A DNA stretch of 37,829 nt, from the NCBI GenBank assembly GCA_012518255.1, contig JAAYSX010000104.1, forward strand, positions 1-37,829. Reading direction: 5' to 3'. A program made the translations under genes and the position numbers. This DNA comes from Candidatus Epulonipiscium sp. (GTDB lineage: Bacteria > Bacillota > Clostridia > Lachnospirales > Cellulosilyticaceae). Every line of letters starts with the position of its first letter. The first letter of the stretch is position 1. The notes beneath the pieces were generated by a model. That model was not told the origin of the DNA. It was given only the letters and a program-made list of their open reading frames with translations, and did no database searches. Positions 7,965 through 16,310 of this stretch are shown in pieces.

Positions 7965-9258
7965 TTATGCCATATTTGCTTCTTCTATAGCTTTGTTATT
8001 TAGTTTAACTAAAACAAATGCTGAAATAAATCCTATTACTGAAAGGATTGCCATTGCAATAAAGCAATTAATATATCCTTGTAATGGTGTTGCTGTCCCT
8101 ACATACTTATCTACCATATTCCCAGATACTACGTATAAGAACATTTCTGGGGCATATGTAACTAGGGAAATGATTCCTGATGCTGTACCTGCAAGGTGTT
8201 TTGGAACTAAAACTTCATCAATTGTAGCAAAGTATAGTGCCTTGATACTATATAGACACAGACCGTATAATACGAAGTTAGCTACGATAATAGGTACTGC
8301 TCCTGGTCCTGCTGGGATTGCAACATAAGCTGTCGCAAATACTGCCATTCCAATAAATGCATACCCAATAAATTTAATCCTACTTCCAATTTTGTCTGAA
8401 ATGATACCTGCAACAATAGCACCTACCATCATCATAAAGTATGTTCTAATAACACTTAGATTTGCTACTACAGTAGCACTAAGTCCGAATGCTTCTGATA
8501 AATAAGCTGTGATATATCCGTGGAAAATAAGAGCTGAGTAGTTACAAATTCCTAGAACTCCAGCAAGCCATACCCTTGGCATTTTTGCAACTGCTACAAC
8601 GTCTTCCATATTAAATGGATTTTTCTTTTTCTCCCCATCTGTAACTATTTGACTTGGATCATCTTTTTCCATAAATATTGCAATTAATACAGCAATAACT
8701 AATAGTAAGATACTATAATATAAGATAGCATTTTTCATTCCACCAATTCCATCTGCTGCTAATCCAAATACAAAAACTGATCCAAAAGCTGCAATGGTTC
8801 CTATAAATCCACGTCCACCTTCTAATGCACCAAACAGTCTACCTTGCTCTTCAGGACCACCAAGACGGTTAATGGATTTAACCATAGCTGCCCAGAATGT
8901 AAATACTGTAGTTATAGCAAAGATTCCATGAATTACTACCAGCCATATAAAACTTGGCATTGTCCAGAACCAAAAACCTGCTAAAGCTGTACCAACACAT
9001 GATACAATAATTAGGCTTTTAGAACTAAACTTATCTGCTAGTACCCCACCTGGGAAGTAACATATAAAGTTAACTATACCGTAAGCAGACATGATAATAC
9101 CTAATTGTGTCATGGAAGCCCCTGTTGCTTGTTGTAAAGGTTCCATATAAGTTTCACGTAAGTATGGAAGCTTTGTAATTAATCCCCCCTGCAGTAGCTA
9201 CCAAAATAAGAGTCATCCACTTTGTAAAATTATCACTTTTTTGTTTGTTGTTCGCCAT
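7965..9258 (-). pseudogene. MFS permease (organophosphate/sugar-phosphate type), frameshifted near the N-terminus
   Basis: A 12-helix major facilitator permease. The long open frame starts at 9146 and lacks the first transmembrane helix. The missing N-terminus is encoded just upstream in another frame: ATG at 9258 behind GGAGGATGAAAAA, giving MANNKQKSDNFTKWMTLIL and then 'VATAGG'. The frames join if one G is removed from a run of six (9184-9189), after which the sequence reads 'LITKLPYLRETYMEP' straight into the long frame. From 9258 to 9146 is 112 bases, one more than a multiple of three, as expected for a +1 insertion. The remainder is intact ('GIVNFICYFPGGVLADKFSSKS', 'GTASGIISLVTYAPEM') and resembles GlpT/UhpC-type carriers. 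It is a recent mutation, a phase-variable tract, or a base-calling error. Confidence 0.85.
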
Positions 9259-9294
9259 TTTTTCATCCTCCATTTTCTTGTTTCTTACAATGGT

Positions 9295-10857
9295 TTAATA
9301 TTCCTTCTCTTTAATATATATATTCTCAATCTTCTTGCTATCAGCTTCTTTAATATGTTGCGAGGCCTCCTTAAAGAAACTAATTACAATCAGAATGACA
9401 ATCACGCCTATAGGAAGTGCTGCAATAATAGCTACCGATTGAAGACTATGCATAGAGCTTTCTGCACTAATTAGTCCTATTGGTAATATAATAAATAGCA
9501 CTGCCCAAAATCCTCTTACCTTCTTATCTGGTTCCTTACCTTCCCCTAAATTCTTATAGGAATATATAGAAATAACCATGGTTAAGGTATCAAAGGTAGT
9601 AACATAAAATATAATCATTGTTGCTACTAATAACAAGATTGCACCCTTTGCCAGTGGCAAGGTATTAAATGCATCTAATATTATATGTGGAACTGTAGTT
9701 CCCTGTCCAAGTTGCCCAACTATATCTATGCTTCCACTTACCTGCTTTGAAACCCCAAATCCACCAAATACAATAAAGCTTGTAAATGTGCCAGCAAGTC
9801 CAGATAGATACCCCCCAACTATTACATTTCTTACTGTCCTTCCCTTACTTATAACACCTATAAAGAAGGGCGTTGCTGTACACCATACTAGCCAGTATGC
9901 CCAATAAAATATGGTCCAGTCCTGGGTAAAGCTTGTGCTTCTTGAGGGATCCATATTAGTTGCCAATGGCAAGAAATTATGCACCATATTCCCTAATGCT
10001 GTAATCCCATTTTCTACAATATAAACTGTATCTCCTGATAAAAACAAAACCCAAAATACTAAGAATAAAAACATATAAACACATGCTTTAGCGGCAAAGG
10101 CAATTCCTTTAAATCCTACTAAAACTGCCCATGTATAAATAATTGCAATAACTATTAAAATTATAATATTTATTGTTACAGATGGTTCTAGTGAAAATAC
10201 ATCACATATACCTTCTGTTAGGAATGGTGTTGCTACTGAAAAAGTTGTAGCAGTTCCTGCTAATAAAGCAAATATAGCAATTAAGTCCACTCCTTTACCT
10301 AACTTTCCATCTACCTTATTACCAAATAAAGGTCTTAAGCTTTCTGAAAACTTTTGCTTGCTTCTTCCTGATACATGTATCATAAATCCAAAAGCTATGG
10401 CTAAGATTAAGTAAAACCCCCATGGGATAGGTCCCCAATGAAAAAGTGCATATGTAGGACCCCACAATTCTAATTCCCCTATGCTGTTAAAGACTCCTCC
10501 TTCAGCATACATAAGCCACTCACTACATGAGTAATATAAAATATCTGCAGCCATTGTTGAGGTAAATATCATGGCCCCCCATTGAAAATTACTATATTCA
10601 GGTTTATCTGTATTACCTAACCTAATATCACCATACTTAGAAAAGGCTACAATAAGGGTAGTAAGAAATACACCCAACCCTAATAACATATAAAACCATC
10701 CTAGTTTTTCACCTAATATATTTCTTATATAATCAGTTATAACTACAGATTCCTTGGGAAATAAGAAGAATAATACACCAAGTGTAGTAACAGCCACAAA
10801 AGGTAAGATCAGAAGAATAACATCTATATTCTTCATCTTTTGATTATCTTTCTTCAT
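9295..10857 (-). CDS. BCCT-family transporter (betaine/choline/carnitine type)
   Basis: A 520-residue, 12-helix secondary transporter for quaternary ammonium compounds. The family's HWG box is 'ALFHWGPIPWGFYLILA' (about 137-153) and the diagnostic 'TIFYWAYWLVWCTATPFF' followed by 'ISKGRTVRNVIVGG' (about 315-350) carries the substrate-binding Trp/Tyr cage region. The partner gene 11 bases upstream encodes a LicA-like choline kinase, so choline or a choline-like amine is the most economical substrate. The long charged cytosolic tails of osmosensing BetP are absent, which fits nutrient uptake better than osmoregulation. GGAG lies six bases before the ATG. Confidence 0.88.
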   Translation of the reverse strand: MKKDNQKMKNIDVILLILPFVAVTTLGVLFFLFPKESVVITDYIRNILGEKLGWFYMLLGLGVFLTTLIVAFSKYGDIRLGNTDKPEYSNFQWGAMIFTSTMAADILYYSCSEWLMYAEGGVFNSIGELELWGPTYALFHWGPIPWGFYLILAIAFGFMIHVSGRSKQKFSESLRPLFGNKVDGKLGKGVDLIAIFALLAGTATTFSVATPFLTEGICDVFSLEPSVTINIIILIVIAIIYTWAVLVGFKGIAFAAKACVYMFLFLVFWVLFLSGDTVYIVENGITALGNMVHNFLPLATNMDPSRSTSFTQDWTIFYWAYWLVWCTATPFFIGVISKGRTVRNVIVGGYLSGLAGTFTSFIVFGGFGVSKQVSGSIDIVGQLGQGTTVPHIILDAFNTLPLAKGAILLLVATMIIFYVTTFDTLTMVISIYSYKNLGEGKEPDKKVRGFWAVLFIILPIGLISAESSMHSLQSVAIIAALPIGVIVILIVISFFKEASQHIKEADSKKIENIYIKEKEY

Positions 10858-10868
10858 ATAATATACTC

Positions 10869-11759
10869 CTATCTATTTGCATATTGGCAAAATTCTTTGG
10901 CTATCTCATACTGTCTCATTTTATATTCCTCAAAATTATTCCCAGATATATTTTTAATCTCTGACCATAAAACCCAAAGAAATGCACTTGCCGCCATATA
11001 GGCATAAACCTTGCGTCTTTCCTCTTGATTACTATGTCCGTTGAAATAGATATTTATTATTCTATCGGTTTCTTCCTTATTAAGCTCTGAATAAATACAA
11101 AACATTGCTATATCTATAAGCGGATCACACATTGCTGCATATTCCCAATCAATTAAATATATATTCCCATTCTCTATAAGAAAGTTATCAGTTATTGGAT
11201 CAATATGACATAAGCAATATCTTTTATCTCCATGTTCTATAATTCCACGCAAATTCATTATTTGCTTTCTAACTACTTGGTAATCTTCTATTCTATTAAT
11301 TTCTTCTTTACATTTTGCTTCATATTCGTCTATCTTTTTATATATATTAAATTCATGATCTATCTTTAAGTCCATCTCATGAAATTGCCTGAGGTGTTTT
11401 ATGCAAGCCTCTACCTCATCCCAATCTTTTATATTACATACATGTGAGTCTTCTAAAAATTTTGTTACCTTAATCCCATTCTTACCATTTATATATATAA
11501 CTTCTTCTGTTATTTCCTTGCCTTTAAGTAGCTCATACACTTTTGCTTCTTGCTGCCTGTTCACCAAATGCTCGGTGCCTTTCCCAGGTATTCTAAGAAG
11601 GTACTTACCACTTTCTCTTTCAAACAAATACATATCGTTGGTCATTCCAGCTTCTGCTCTTTGTATATTGTGTGAACCTTCCAGGATACCTGCTATTTGT
11701 AAGGCTTCATTAATTAAATCCTTTTCTTCACTATTTAATTGTTTCTTTTTCTCCAACAT
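10869..11759 (-). CDS. LicA-like choline/ethanolamine kinase (APH fold)
   Basis: A 296-residue small-molecule kinase of the aminoglycoside phosphotransferase/choline kinase fold. The catalytic loop is 'CHIDPITDNFL' (Brenner motif H-x-D-x4-N) and the metal-binding segment is 'IYLIDWEYAAMCDPLIDIA', a very LicA-like sequence. The N-terminal 'AEAGMTNDMYLFE' is the nucleotide-binding loop. It presumably phosphorylates the amine alcohol brought in by the BCCT carrier, trapping it in the cell. The cytidylyltransferase and transferase partners (LicC, LicD) used in cell-surface phosphocholine decoration are not nearby, so the phosphorylated product may be catabolised or used elsewhere. AAAGGGGA precedes the start. 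Confidence 0.82.
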   Translation of the reverse strand: MLEKKKQLNSEEKDLINEALQIAGILEGSHNIQRAEAGMTNDMYLFERESGKYLLRIPGKGTEHLVNRQQEAKVYELLKGKEITEEVIYINGKNGIKVTKFLEDSHVCNIKDWDEVEACIKHLRQFHEMDLKIDHEFNIYKKIDEYEAKCKEEINRIEDYQVVRKQIMNLRGIIEHGDKRYCLCHIDPITDNFLIENGNIYLIDWEYAAMCDPLIDIAMFCIYSELNKEETDRIINIYFNGHSNQEERRKVYAYMAASAFLWVLWSEIKNISGNNFEEYKMRQYEIAKEFCQYANR

Positions 11760-11805
11760 AACATTCCCCTTTACAAGTTCAATTGCTTTCTCAAGCTAAT
11801 ATACA

Positions 11806-11877
11806 TCAATTATACACAATACAAATTAAATTACAATGGTATTGCTTGTTTATTTTGTATAAATTATAATTGTACAT
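11806..11877 (-). CDS. Possible 23-residue leader peptide
   Basis: A short minus-strand ORF behind a well-placed GGAGGTCATAA site and a good upstream promoter, ending about 45 bases before the kinase start. The peptide begins MYNYNLYKINKQYH and is rich in Tyr and Asn, which is also what random AT-rich DNA would encode. It could be a leader peptide of the kinase-BCCT operon, or chance. No family is recognisable. Confidence 0.3.
   Translation of the reverse strand: MYNYNLYKINKQYHCNLICIVYN
11809..11836 (-). promoter_or_regulatory. Proximal promoter of the kinase-BCCT operon
   Basis: TTGTAA (11831-11836), 16-nt spacer, TATAAT (11809-11814) on the minus strand, giving a leader of about 45 nt before the kinase ATG. 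Confidence 0.6.
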
Positions 11878-11919
11878 TTATGACCTCCATATCTTTAATG
11901 GTAAAAATATTACTTTTGT

Positions 11920-11948
11920 AGTATATTTAATACATTTTTTAGGCACAA
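11920..11948 (-). promoter_or_regulatory. Distal promoter of the kinase-BCCT operon
   Basis: TTGTGC (11943-11948), 17-nt spacer, TATACT (11920-11925) on the minus strand. The ACAATGTT direct repeats and the TGTTAT/ATAACA palindrome overlap and flank its -35 box, a normal position for an AraC-type activator site. Confidence 0.5.
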
Positions 11949-12003
11949 TGTTATATTAATAACAATGTTTTCTTATTTTTTGTTGATATATCATACTTTT
12001 ACA

Positions 12004-12032
12004 TTGATTTCTCTGTCATGACATGGTAAAAT
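12004..12032 (+). promoter_or_regulatory. Promoter and palindrome of the second PocR/AraC gene
   Basis: TTGATT (12004-12009), 17-nt spacer, TAAAAT (12027-12032). The spacer contains the perfect 10-bp palindrome TGTCATGACA, and TGACAT recurs just after the -10. This arrangement would suit autoregulation. The gene follows with AAGGAGG at 12059-12065. Confidence 0.6.
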
Positions 12033-12072
12033 AATGACATCATATAGGACTTATCCTTAAGGAGGAATTGTT

Positions 12073-13071
12073 ATGTCATTTTTTAATTTAGATAAAATAC
12101 TAGACCTAGATAAGTGGCAAGAGGTACAAGACTCCCTGGCAGATGTTACTGGACTAGCCATAATTACTATAGATTATAAAGGTAAGCCAATTACTAAACA
12201 TAGTAATTGCACCACTTTCTGCGAAAAAATCCGCAGTAATCCAGATCTAGCCAAAATGTGCCAGAGATGCGATTCCAGGGCAGGTCTTGAAGCTGTAAGG
12301 TATAATAAACCTTATATTTATCTTTGCCACTATAATGTTGTTGATATTGCCATACCTATTACTAATAATGATAAATACATAGGCGCTATCATGGCTGGCC
12401 AGGTAAGGCTATCTCTTGCCAAAACTATTCCTGACCTTGAACAAATTTTTTATTCTCCTACTAGCCTTAAGGCTCTGCAAGAATCAAAGGAACTAAAACA
12501 TTTATACAAAAACATACCTGCCTTAGATTATGATGCCATACTTAAAACATCAGATATGCTTTTTAAGCTATGCAACTATATAGTTGATGAATCCACAAGC
12601 AAAAATGCCCTCATTAAACAATATCAGGCTAATATACCACTTGAAAAAGTTTCTACAGTTAACACGGCACCTTCACTAGAGGAATTGCCACCTTCTTTAC
12701 ATACCTCAAATGCGCCATTTGATCCACCAAAAAATAATAAACTTTTACCTGCACTTGAATATATCTTTAATAACCCTCACTTAATGGTTTCCCTTGAAAA
12801 AGCTGCCCAGCTATGCCATATAAGTCCTGGTTACTTTAGTAGGTCCTTTTCCAAGGAATTTAATACTAATTACACGGCTTATACTAATAAACTTAAAATT
12901 AAATGGGCAAAAGAGCTACTTACTAATACTGATTTACCTGTAACTCAAATTAGTGATGAATTAGGATTTAACGATCCTGGATACTTTATTAAAATATTTA
13001 AAAAGCACGAATACTTAACCCCCGGTCTATATCGCAAATATATCTCAACACCTGATAGCACTTCTATTTAA
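12073..13071 (+). CDS. AraC-family regulator with PocR sensory domain (paralogue 2)
   Basis: A 332-residue transcription factor with the same layout as the one at 5725-6738: PocR domain at about 8-170 ('DKILDLDKWQEVQDSLADVT', 'CQRCDSRAGLEAVRY', 'YLCHYNVVDIAIPI') and an AraC double helix-turn-helix at about 232-328 ('VSLEKAAQLCHISPGYFSRSF', 'ISDELGFNDPGYFIKIFK'). The linker between the domains is Pro-rich and lower in complexity. It is transcribed divergently from the kinase-BCCT-MFS-isomerase operon and is most likely its activator. PocR domains are known for binding propanediol-like and glycerol-like ligands, so the true inducer may be a metabolite with a small diol or amino-alcohol character. 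Confidence 0.9.
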   Translation: MSFFNLDKILDLDKWQEVQDSLADVTGLAIITIDYKGKPITKHSNCTTFCEKIRSNPDLAKMCQRCDSRAGLEAVRYNKPYIYLCHYNVVDIAIPITNNDKYIGAIMAGQVRLSLAKTIPDLEQIFYSPTSLKALQESKELKHLYKNIPALDYDAILKTSDMLFKLCNYIVDESTSKNALIKQYQANIPLEKVSTVNTAPSLEELPPSLHTSNAPFDPPKNNKLLPALEYIFNNPHLMVSLEKAAQLCHISPGYFSRSFSKEFNTNYTAYTNKLKIKWAKELLTNTDLPVTQISDELGFNDPGYFIKIFKKHEYLTPGLYRKYISTPDSTSI

Positions 13072-13080
13072 AACTAGAAA

Positions 13081-13120
13081 AGTCAAGCTTAGTTAATAAT
13101 AACTAAAGCTTGGCTTTTTA
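13081..13120. terminator. Bidirectional intrinsic terminator
   Basis: The stem AGTCAAGCTTAGTT / AACTAAAGCTTGGCT (one bulge, one G-U pair, AATAAT loop) with TTTTTAA on the plus side and CTTTTCT on the minus side. It separates the convergent PocR regulator and the sugar-derivative operon. Confidence 0.82.
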
Positions 13121-13141
13121 ATCTTCCAAAATACTGCCTAT

Positions 13142-14167
13142 CTAAAAACTTATTGTTTTTCCTTCCTTACCCGATTCATATATTGCACATATCATTTCCT
13201 GAGTCTTAAGTGCCTCTACTCCATTAATTTCAGGCTCTATTCCCTGATCTAAAGCATCATAAAACAGCCTAAGTTGCTTGATATGGCTAACTCCCCAGTA
13301 CTGCTTTACATCCCCATATTCAAATATTTCATTAGGATTTTCATCAGCAATCAAGGTTCTACCATCATCAAATTCAATAATCCCCTTATCTGCTATCATT
13401 TTTATTATGCCTTTTTCGCAGTAAATTTCAAGTTCTACTGGCGCATCATAACCATAATAGTTAATTGCATGAAAAGCTGTAGAAACTCCATTTGTATAGT
13501 GTATAATTCCTTCTGCTGAATCTTCTACCTGGATAACTGCATGACCCCTATTAGCAATATGGGCATCTATATAATCTATCTCTTCATCTATGAACCACCT
13601 CATTAGGTCCATTGTGTGGATGGCCTGGTCAATAATTACGCCTCCGCCTTCCTTTTCCCATGTACCCTTCCAATCACTTTTACCGTAGTACTCATCTGAT
13701 CGATTCCATGTAACTGATAACTTGCCAGTTATAACCTTCCCTAGCTCACCACTTTCCAGGGTATTTTTGATTAGCTGAGATCCTGGATTATACCTGTTTT
13801 GAAAAATAACCCCCAGGGTTTTTTCATTATCTTCTGCTGCTGCTACCATAGCCTTGGCATCATCTAAGTGAATAGACATAGGTTTCTCTGTCATAACATG
13901 TACCTTATTATTAAGGGCATATATAGCTACCTCTGCATGTAAATAATGGGGCAGGCAAATATGCAAAACATCTAAATTTTCCTTATCTATCATTTCCTTG
14001 TAATCCAAATAATAATTACAATTGAATTCCTCGGCGGAGCCCTTGGCCCTATCTTCCTTATTATCACAAACAGCTACTAGCTCACATCTATCATCATGTA
14101 TAACAGGTAGGGCATGCATAGGAAATATATTTCCACATCCAACAATTCCCACACGATACTTTTTCAT
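13142..14167 (-). CDS. Gfo/Idh/MocA family oxidoreductase (distal copy)
   Basis: A 341-residue NAD(P)-dependent oxidoreductase. The Rossmann motif is 'VGIVGCGNIFPMHALP' (6-21), the family signature is 'HVMTEKPMSIHLDDA' with the catalytic-region Lys, and 'WEKEGGGVIIDQAIHTMDLMRW' carries the second conserved block with the active-site Asp/His pair (D-x3-H). It is the last gene of a six-gene carbohydrate operon. Members oxidise or reduce a sugar hydroxyl or keto group. With a second family member and a TIM-barrel protein in the same operon, it may run in the reducing direction on a keto-sugar intermediate. AAGGATGA precedes the start. Confidence 0.85.
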   Translation of the reverse strand: MKKYRVGIVGCGNIFPMHALPVIHDDRCELVAVCDNKEDRAKGSAEEFNCNYYLDYKEMIDKENLDVLHICLPHYLHAEVAIYALNNKVHVMTEKPMSIHLDDAKAMVAAAEDNEKTLGVIFQNRYNPGSQLIKNTLESGELGKVITGKLSVTWNRSDEYYGKSDWKGTWEKEGGGVIIDQAIHTMDLMRWFIDEEIDYIDAHIANRGHAVIQVEDSAEGIIHYTNGVSTAFHAINYYGYDAPVELEIYCEKGIIKMIADKGIIEFDDGRTLIADENPNEIFEYGDVKQYWGVSHIKQLRLFYDALDQGIEPEINGVEALKTQEMICAIYESGKEGKTISF

Positions 14168-14191
14168 ACAATCATCCTTTCTAAACCCAGC

Positions 14192-15157
14192 TTATGCCCA
14201 CCACATTTCTCCTTGAGTATCAAAGATAATGGCATCTTTAAGGGTATCTATTGCTTTTTCCAAACCTTCTTCTCTTGTCATTAAACTATCCTCATGCTCT
14301 ATACTTAAGGCTCCGTCATATCCACACACCCTAAGCTCGCTAACGATATCTCTCCACACACTAACATCATGTCCATATCCCACAGAACGGAAAATCCATG
14401 AACGACCTGCCTCATCACTATAATGCTTTGTATCCAACACTCCATTTATAGCCGTATTGTATTTATCAATCTTAGTATCCTTTGCATGGAAATGATAAAT
14501 TGCACCCTTTAAGGAACGAATTGCTGCAACAGGATCAATACCTTGCCACCACAGGTGAGATGGGTCAAAGTTTGCACCCATTACATCTCCTACTGCATTT
14601 CTTAATTTAAGCATAGTATATGGGTTATATACACTAAATCCTGGGTGCATCTCTATGGCTATTTTATTAACTCCATGAGCTTTAGCAAACTTAGCAGCTT
14701 CCTTCCAGTAAGGAATTAATACATCATTCCACTGATATTCTAGCATTTCTGAATAGATATCTGGCCATGAACATGTAATCCAGTTTGGCTCTTTTGCCCC
14801 TTCATATCCTCCTGGACATCCTGAGAAAGTAACTACTGTATCTAAGCCTAGTTTTTCTGCTAGTAATACTGCATTTTCAAAATCCTTATGATCCTTGGCT
14901 GCTATTTCAGGATTTGGATGAACAGGGTTTCCATGAACACTTAAGGCACTGATTTCTATATTATATTTTTCAAATAGAGCTTTAAATTCTTCAAATTTCT
15001 TTTCATCATTAAGTAATACCTCTGGGTCACAGTGATCCTTACCTGGGTTACCCCCAGCACCTATTTCTGCTGTTTGTACACCTAGTGATGATAAATATTT
15101 CAATGTTTCCTCTAGAGATTGATTCCCGAACAATACCGCAAATACTCCTAATTTCAT
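14192..15157 (-). CDS. Sugar phosphate isomerase/epimerase-like TIM-barrel protein of the carbohydrate operon
   Basis: A 321-residue xylose-isomerase-like TIM barrel. Metal ligands are visible as Glu in 'KIAIEMHPG', Asp and His in 'NFDPSHLWW', His in 'YHFHAKD' and Glu in 'LSIEHED'. This form, with 'HAKD' and 'DPSHLWWQGID', is typical of proteins encoded beside Gfo/Idh/MocA dehydrogenases, where they act as isomerases, epimerases or keto-sugar beta-eliminases (inositol, levoglucosan and 3-keto-glycoside pathways). AGGAGG precedes the start. It lies between the two dehydrogenase genes, which suggests it takes the product of one as substrate. Confidence 0.85.
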   Translation of the reverse strand: MKLGVFAVLFGNQSLEETLKYLSSLGVQTAEIGAGGNPGKDHCDPEVLLNDEKKFEEFKALFEKYNIEISALSVHGNPVHPNPEIAAKDHKDFENAVLLAEKLGLDTVVTFSGCPGGYEGAKEPNWITCSWPDIYSEMLEYQWNDVLIPYWKEAAKFAKAHGVNKIAIEMHPGFSVYNPYTMLKLRNAVGDVMGANFDPSHLWWQGIDPVAAIRSLKGAIYHFHAKDTKIDKYNTAINGVLDTKHYSDEAGRSWIFRSVGYGHDVSVWRDIVSELRVCGYDGALSIEHEDSLMTREEGLEKAIDTLKDAIIFDTQGEMWWA

Positions 15158-15188
15158 ATCTATTCCTCCTATTTTTATATTATATGTT

Positions 15189-16295
15189 TTATTCCTCTAT
15201 TGGTTTTCCATCCTTAAAAAATACTGGTTTCTTGGTTCTAGCTGATGTATATATTGCTTCTAATATTTCAGTAACTACCAGGGCCTCTTCAGGCTTAACA
15301 AGTGGCTCTGTATCATTAATAACAGACTCCATCCATAATCTAGCCTCAAGCTCATGAGCTTCCTCTTCATCTGGATCATAAAAGTCTACACCTGATGCAT
15401 CGAATACAGGCTTTTTAGTATAAAATCTTCCTAGATCTTCTCCGTTAATCCTAAGTCCATCTTTCATATCTGCGCCTGCTATAGTTCCACAAAGAGTTGT
15501 CATTGCCTCCCCAGTCTCTAGTGTGTTAAGTGCCCAGCTAGATTCTAATATAATAGTAGCTCCATCCTCCATTGTAATAAAACCAAATGCTGAATCTTCT
15601 ACAGTATATTCATCCTGGTCCCAAGGCCCCCAAGCATTAGCCTCACTAGTTCTACCTTCCCAGGCCTTGTAAACATTTCCCATAACACTTTTTACCTTGT
15701 AATTATTCATCTCCCATAGGGTTAGGTCAAGCGCATGAGTACCAATATCAATTAATGGTCCTCCCCCTTGCTCTTCCTCATTTAAAAACACACCCCAAGT
15801 TGGTACAGCCCTTCTCCTAATCGCATGTGCCTTAGCAAAGTAAATTTCTCCTAGATCCCCACGCTCACAGGCCCCTTTTAAATAAAGTGAATCTGTCCTA
15901 AATCTATTTTGATAGCCAACTGTTAGCTTCTTGCCCGTCTTCTTGGCAACTTCTAGCATTTTTCTTGCATCTTTAGCCGTCTTAGCCATTGGCTTTTCAC
16001 ACATAACATGCTTATCACTTTCTAATGCATCAATAGTAATAGATGCATGACTTAAGTTAGGTGTACATATATGGACTACCTCTATGCTTTCATCTTTCAA
16101 AAGCTCTTTGTAGTCTGTATATATACTAGCATCCTCTACTCCAAAATCTTTGGCCGCCTTTTCCGCCCTCTCCTTTACAATATCGCAAAAGGCTACCATT
16201 TCAACATAATCTAACTTAGCAAGTCCTGGCATATGCTTTCCATTAGCTATACCACCACAGCCTATAATTCCTACTCTTACAATCCTTTTTTCCAT
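15189..16295 (-). CDS. Gfo/Idh/MocA family oxidoreductase (proximal copy)
   Basis: A 368-residue NAD(P)-dependent oxidoreductase. The nucleotide-binding motif is 'VGIIGCGGIANGKHMPGL' (about 7-24), the catalytic 'MCEKPMAKTA' follows at about 117-126, and 'GGGPLIDIGTHALDLTLWEM' is the conserved substrate-domain block. It shares the operon with, but is quite diverged from, the copy at 13142. Two dissimilar members in one operon suggest an oxidation at one step and a reduction at another, recycling NAD(H). The start has TAGGAG upstream, and the gene begins 15 bases after the permease stop. Confidence 0.87.
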   Translation of the reverse strand: MEKRIVRVGIIGCGGIANGKHMPGLAKLDYVEMVAFCDIVKERAEKAAKDFGVEDASIYTDYKELLKDESIEVVHICTPNLSHASITIDALESDKHVMCEKPMAKTAKDARKMLEVAKKTGKKLTVGYQNRFRTDSLYLKGACERGDLGEIYFAKAHAIRRRAVPTWGVFLNEEEQGGGPLIDIGTHALDLTLWEMNNYKVKSVMGNVYKAWEGRTSEANAWGPWDQDEYTVEDSAFGFITMEDGATIILESSWALNTLETGEAMTTLCGTIAGADMKDGLRINGEDLGRFYTKKPVFDASGVDFYDPDEEEAHELEARLWMESVINDTEPLVKPEEALVVTEILEAIYTSARTKKPVFFKDGKPIEE

Positions 16296-16310
16296 TTTAT
16301 CACTCCTAAA

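Larger units (their letters stand above)
11760..12072. other. Divergent regulatory region between the kinase operon and the second PocR regulator
   Basis: 313 bases without a conventional gene. It holds two candidate minus-strand promoters, one plus-strand promoter, a possible 23-codon leader ORF, a direct repeat of ACAATGTT (11945-11952 and 11962-11969, 17 bases apart), a palindrome TGTTAT-ATTA-ATAACA (11949-11964) and a perfect palindrome TGTCATGACA within the regulator's promoter spacer. AraC-type regulators usually bind direct repeats about one to two helical turns apart, so the ACAATGTT pair is a plausible binding site. Confidence 0.6.

Noticed and set aside
7993-8328. 111-codon plus-strand open frame inside the MFS gene
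   Set aside because: It is a shadow of the minus-strand permease, without a usable start site or recognisable domain.
9295-11759. A lic-type locus for phosphocholine decoration of surface glycans
   Set aside because: The kinase and choline-type transporter fit, but LicC (cytidylyltransferase) and LicD (transferase) are absent and the neighbours are an MFS permease and a TIM-barrel isomerase.
11401-11799. 132-codon plus-strand open frame antisense to the kinase
   Set aside because: Its sequence (Ser, Phe, Pro, Leu-rich) mirrors the lysine/glutamate-rich kinase on the other strand; there is no ribosome-binding site.
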